From Methylovulum sp. (GTDB lineage Bacteria > Pseudomonadota > Gammaproteobacteria > Methylococcales > Methylomonadaceae): a stretch of 15,543 nucleotides of DNA. A program made the translations under genes and the position numbers. The notes under the pieces were generated by a model. It searched no databases. It was not told where the DNA came from and was given only the letters and a program-made list of their open reading frames with translations. Numbering within the stretch: position 1 is the stretch's first letter; every line of letters starts with the position of its first letter. This document shows positions 14,388-15,543 of this stretch, piece by piece. Location of the stretch: positions 1-15,543 of the forward strand of contig SCST01000768.1 of the NCBI GenBank assembly GCA_004299465.1. Reading direction: 5' to 3'.

Positions 14388-14409
14388 ATCTACATCTACG
14401 AGAAACATC

Positions 14410-15543
14410 ATGTACGAACATTTAGAAACCGCTGAAAACCGTGACAGTTTAAAACGTGTCGTCGTCGACCCCGTTTCCCGCGTTGAAGGGCACGGCAAGG
14501 TCACGTTATTGCTCGACGAAAACAACAAAGTCCAGCAAGCCCGCTTGCATATCGTCGAATTCCGGGGTTTTGAGCGCTTTATCCAGGGCAGGCCTTATTG
14601 GGAGCTGCCGGTATTGGTACAGCGCTTATGCGGGATTTGCCCGGTCAGCCATCACCTCGCGGCCGCCAAGGCCATCGACCAATTGGTCGGCGTTGACCCG
14701 GCCAATTTGCCGGTATCGGCCGATAAATTGCGCCGCCTGCTGCATTTCGGGCAAGTCCTGCAATCGCACGCGCTGCACTTTTTCCATTTATCCAGCCCGG
14801 ATTTATTGTTCGGCTTTGAAAGCGACATCGGCAAACGTAATATTATCGCCGTGTTGGGCGCCTATCCTGACATCGGCGTGCAGGGCGTAAAATTGCGTAA
14901 ATACGGCCAGGAAGTGATACGCATGGTGTCCGGCAAGCGCATTCACGGCACCGGCGCGATTGCCGGCGGCATGAATAAAGCGTTGAACACGGCAGAGCGT
15001 GACACCCTGTTAGCAGATATTGACCAGATAGTAGCGTGGGCGGCGGATTCGGTGGCGCTGATCAAAAAAGTCCATTGCGCCAACCTGCCGTATTACGATG
15101 AATTTGCGACAATACGCAGCAACTATCTCGGCCTGATTAAGCCGGACGGCGCATTGGAGCTTTATCACGGCGGCATTCGCGCGAAAAACGCCAGTGGTGA
15201 AACCATCGCGGATCATGTCGATTATTGCCGCTATAACGATTATATCCATGAAGAAGTGCGCTCATGGAGTTATATGAAGTTTCCGTATTTGCTGTCCTTG
15301 GGCAAGGAAAACGGTTGGTATCGCGTAGGGCCCTTGGCGCGGGTAAACAACTGCGACTACATCAACACGCCGCTGGCTGAAGCGGCACGGGTCGAATTTA
15401 AGGCTCACGGTACGGAAGCGATGGTGCATAGCACGCTGGCTTTCCATTGGGCACGCTTGATTGAATTGCTGCATTGCGCGGAAAGCATTAAAACCCTTCT
15501 TCATGATCCCGACATCCTGGGTGGCGAGCTGGTCGCGCATGGC
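14410..15543 (+). CDS. hoxH: [NiFe] hydrogenase large subunit HoxH, N-terminal 378 codons (runs off the right edge)
   Basis: The frame is open from ATG 14410 to the window end, giving 378 residues of an expected 480-490. This subunit binds the Ni-Fe(CN)2CO centre that activates H2. DPVSRVEGHGK (20-30) is the standard large-subunit start. EFRGFERFIQGR (50-61) and the L1 motif RLCGICPVSHH (72-82), with metal ligands Cys74 and Cys77, follow. EEVRSWSYMKFPYL and WYRVGPLARVN in the later part are typical of the NAD-reducing (group 3d) large subunit. The C-terminal L2 motif DPCxxCxxH with the other two ligands lies beyond the window. Only a weak ribosome-binding site (GAGAAA) precedes the ATG, unlike hoxF, hoxU and hoxY, and the gene starts 100 bases after yoeB instead of overlapping hoxY. 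Confidence 0.96.
   Translation, partial: MYEHLETAENRDSLKRVVVDPVSRVEGHGKVTLLLDENNKVQQARLHIVEFRGFERFIQGRPYWELPVLVQRLCGICPVSHHLAAAKAIDQLVGVDPANLPVSADKLRRLLHFGQVLQSHALHFFHLSSPDLLFGFESDIGKRNIIAVLGAYPDIGVQGVKLRKYGQEVIRMVSGKRIHGTGAIAGGMNKALNTAERDTLLADIDQIVAWAADSVALIKKVHCANLPYYDEFATIRSNYLGLIKPDGALELYHGGIRAKNASGETIADHVDYCRYNDYIHEEVRSWSYMKFPYLLSLGKENGWYRVGPLARVNNCDYINTPLAEAARVEFKAHGTEAMVHSTLAFHWARLIELLHCAESIKTLLHDPDILGGELVAHG

Noticed and set aside
14244..14528. Minus-strand 94-codon open frame across yoeB, the repeat and hoxH
   Set aside because: It covers two strongly supported plus-strand genes and shows no recognisable protein motif.

Overview
The window looks like chromosomal DNA of a gammaproteobacterium. 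Three conserved gammaproteobacterial neighbourhoods support this: aroQ-accB-accC, ubiG-gph/mupP-yciK and lptM-lysA. A methanotroph-like (Methylococcales) host would fit the mix of a group 3d Hox hydrogenase with these blocks, but that is inference; no methane or methanol oxidation gene is present. I found no tRNA, rRNA, CRISPR array, insertion sequence or convincing rho-independent terminator, and there is no gene-free stretch longer than about 225 bases.

Layout. (1) 1-994, minus strand: aroQ, accB and the first 25 codons of accC, a shikimate plus fatty-acid-initiation operon read leftwards. (2) 995-1167: divergent promoter region with an imperfect palindrome. (3) 1168-3856, plus strand: ubiG (ubiquinone methylation), a HAD phosphatase of the Gph/MupP type, the SDR yciK, and a SufT-type Fe-S assembly protein, all tightly packed. 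(4) 3987-5807: a three-domain EAL-CBS-GGDEF cyclic-di-GMP protein with an intact-looking EAL site and a variant GGDDF site. (5) 5808-6031: intergenic DNA carrying a strong hairpin repeat. (6) 6032-8580: a PfkB-family sugar kinase, then an overlapping acyl carrier protein / ketosynthase pair. The ACP resembles the donor ACPs of polyketide beta-branching (AcpK/CurB type), and the ketosynthase has Ser in place of the active-site Cys, as in the decarboxylating PksF/CurC type. No HMG-synthase or enoyl-CoA-hydratase partner lies nearby. (7) 8621-10009: lptM and lysA. (8) 10091-10696: a Uma2-family protein. (9) 10730-15543: the NAD-linked [NiFe] hydrogenase genes hoxF, hoxU, hoxY and a right-truncated hoxH. 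The series is interrupted between hoxY and hoxH by a YefM-like/YoeB toxin-antitoxin pair and a degenerate inverted repeat.

How it fits together. HoxF carries FMN and the NAD site, HoxU the electron-relay Fe-S clusters, HoxY the proximal cluster and HoxH the Ni-Fe site, giving a cytoplasmic H2:NAD+ oxidoreductase. Most other genes are housekeeping. The two most notable features are the orphan ACP / Cys-to-Ser ketosynthase pair and the toxin-antitoxin module sitting inside the hydrogenase operon.
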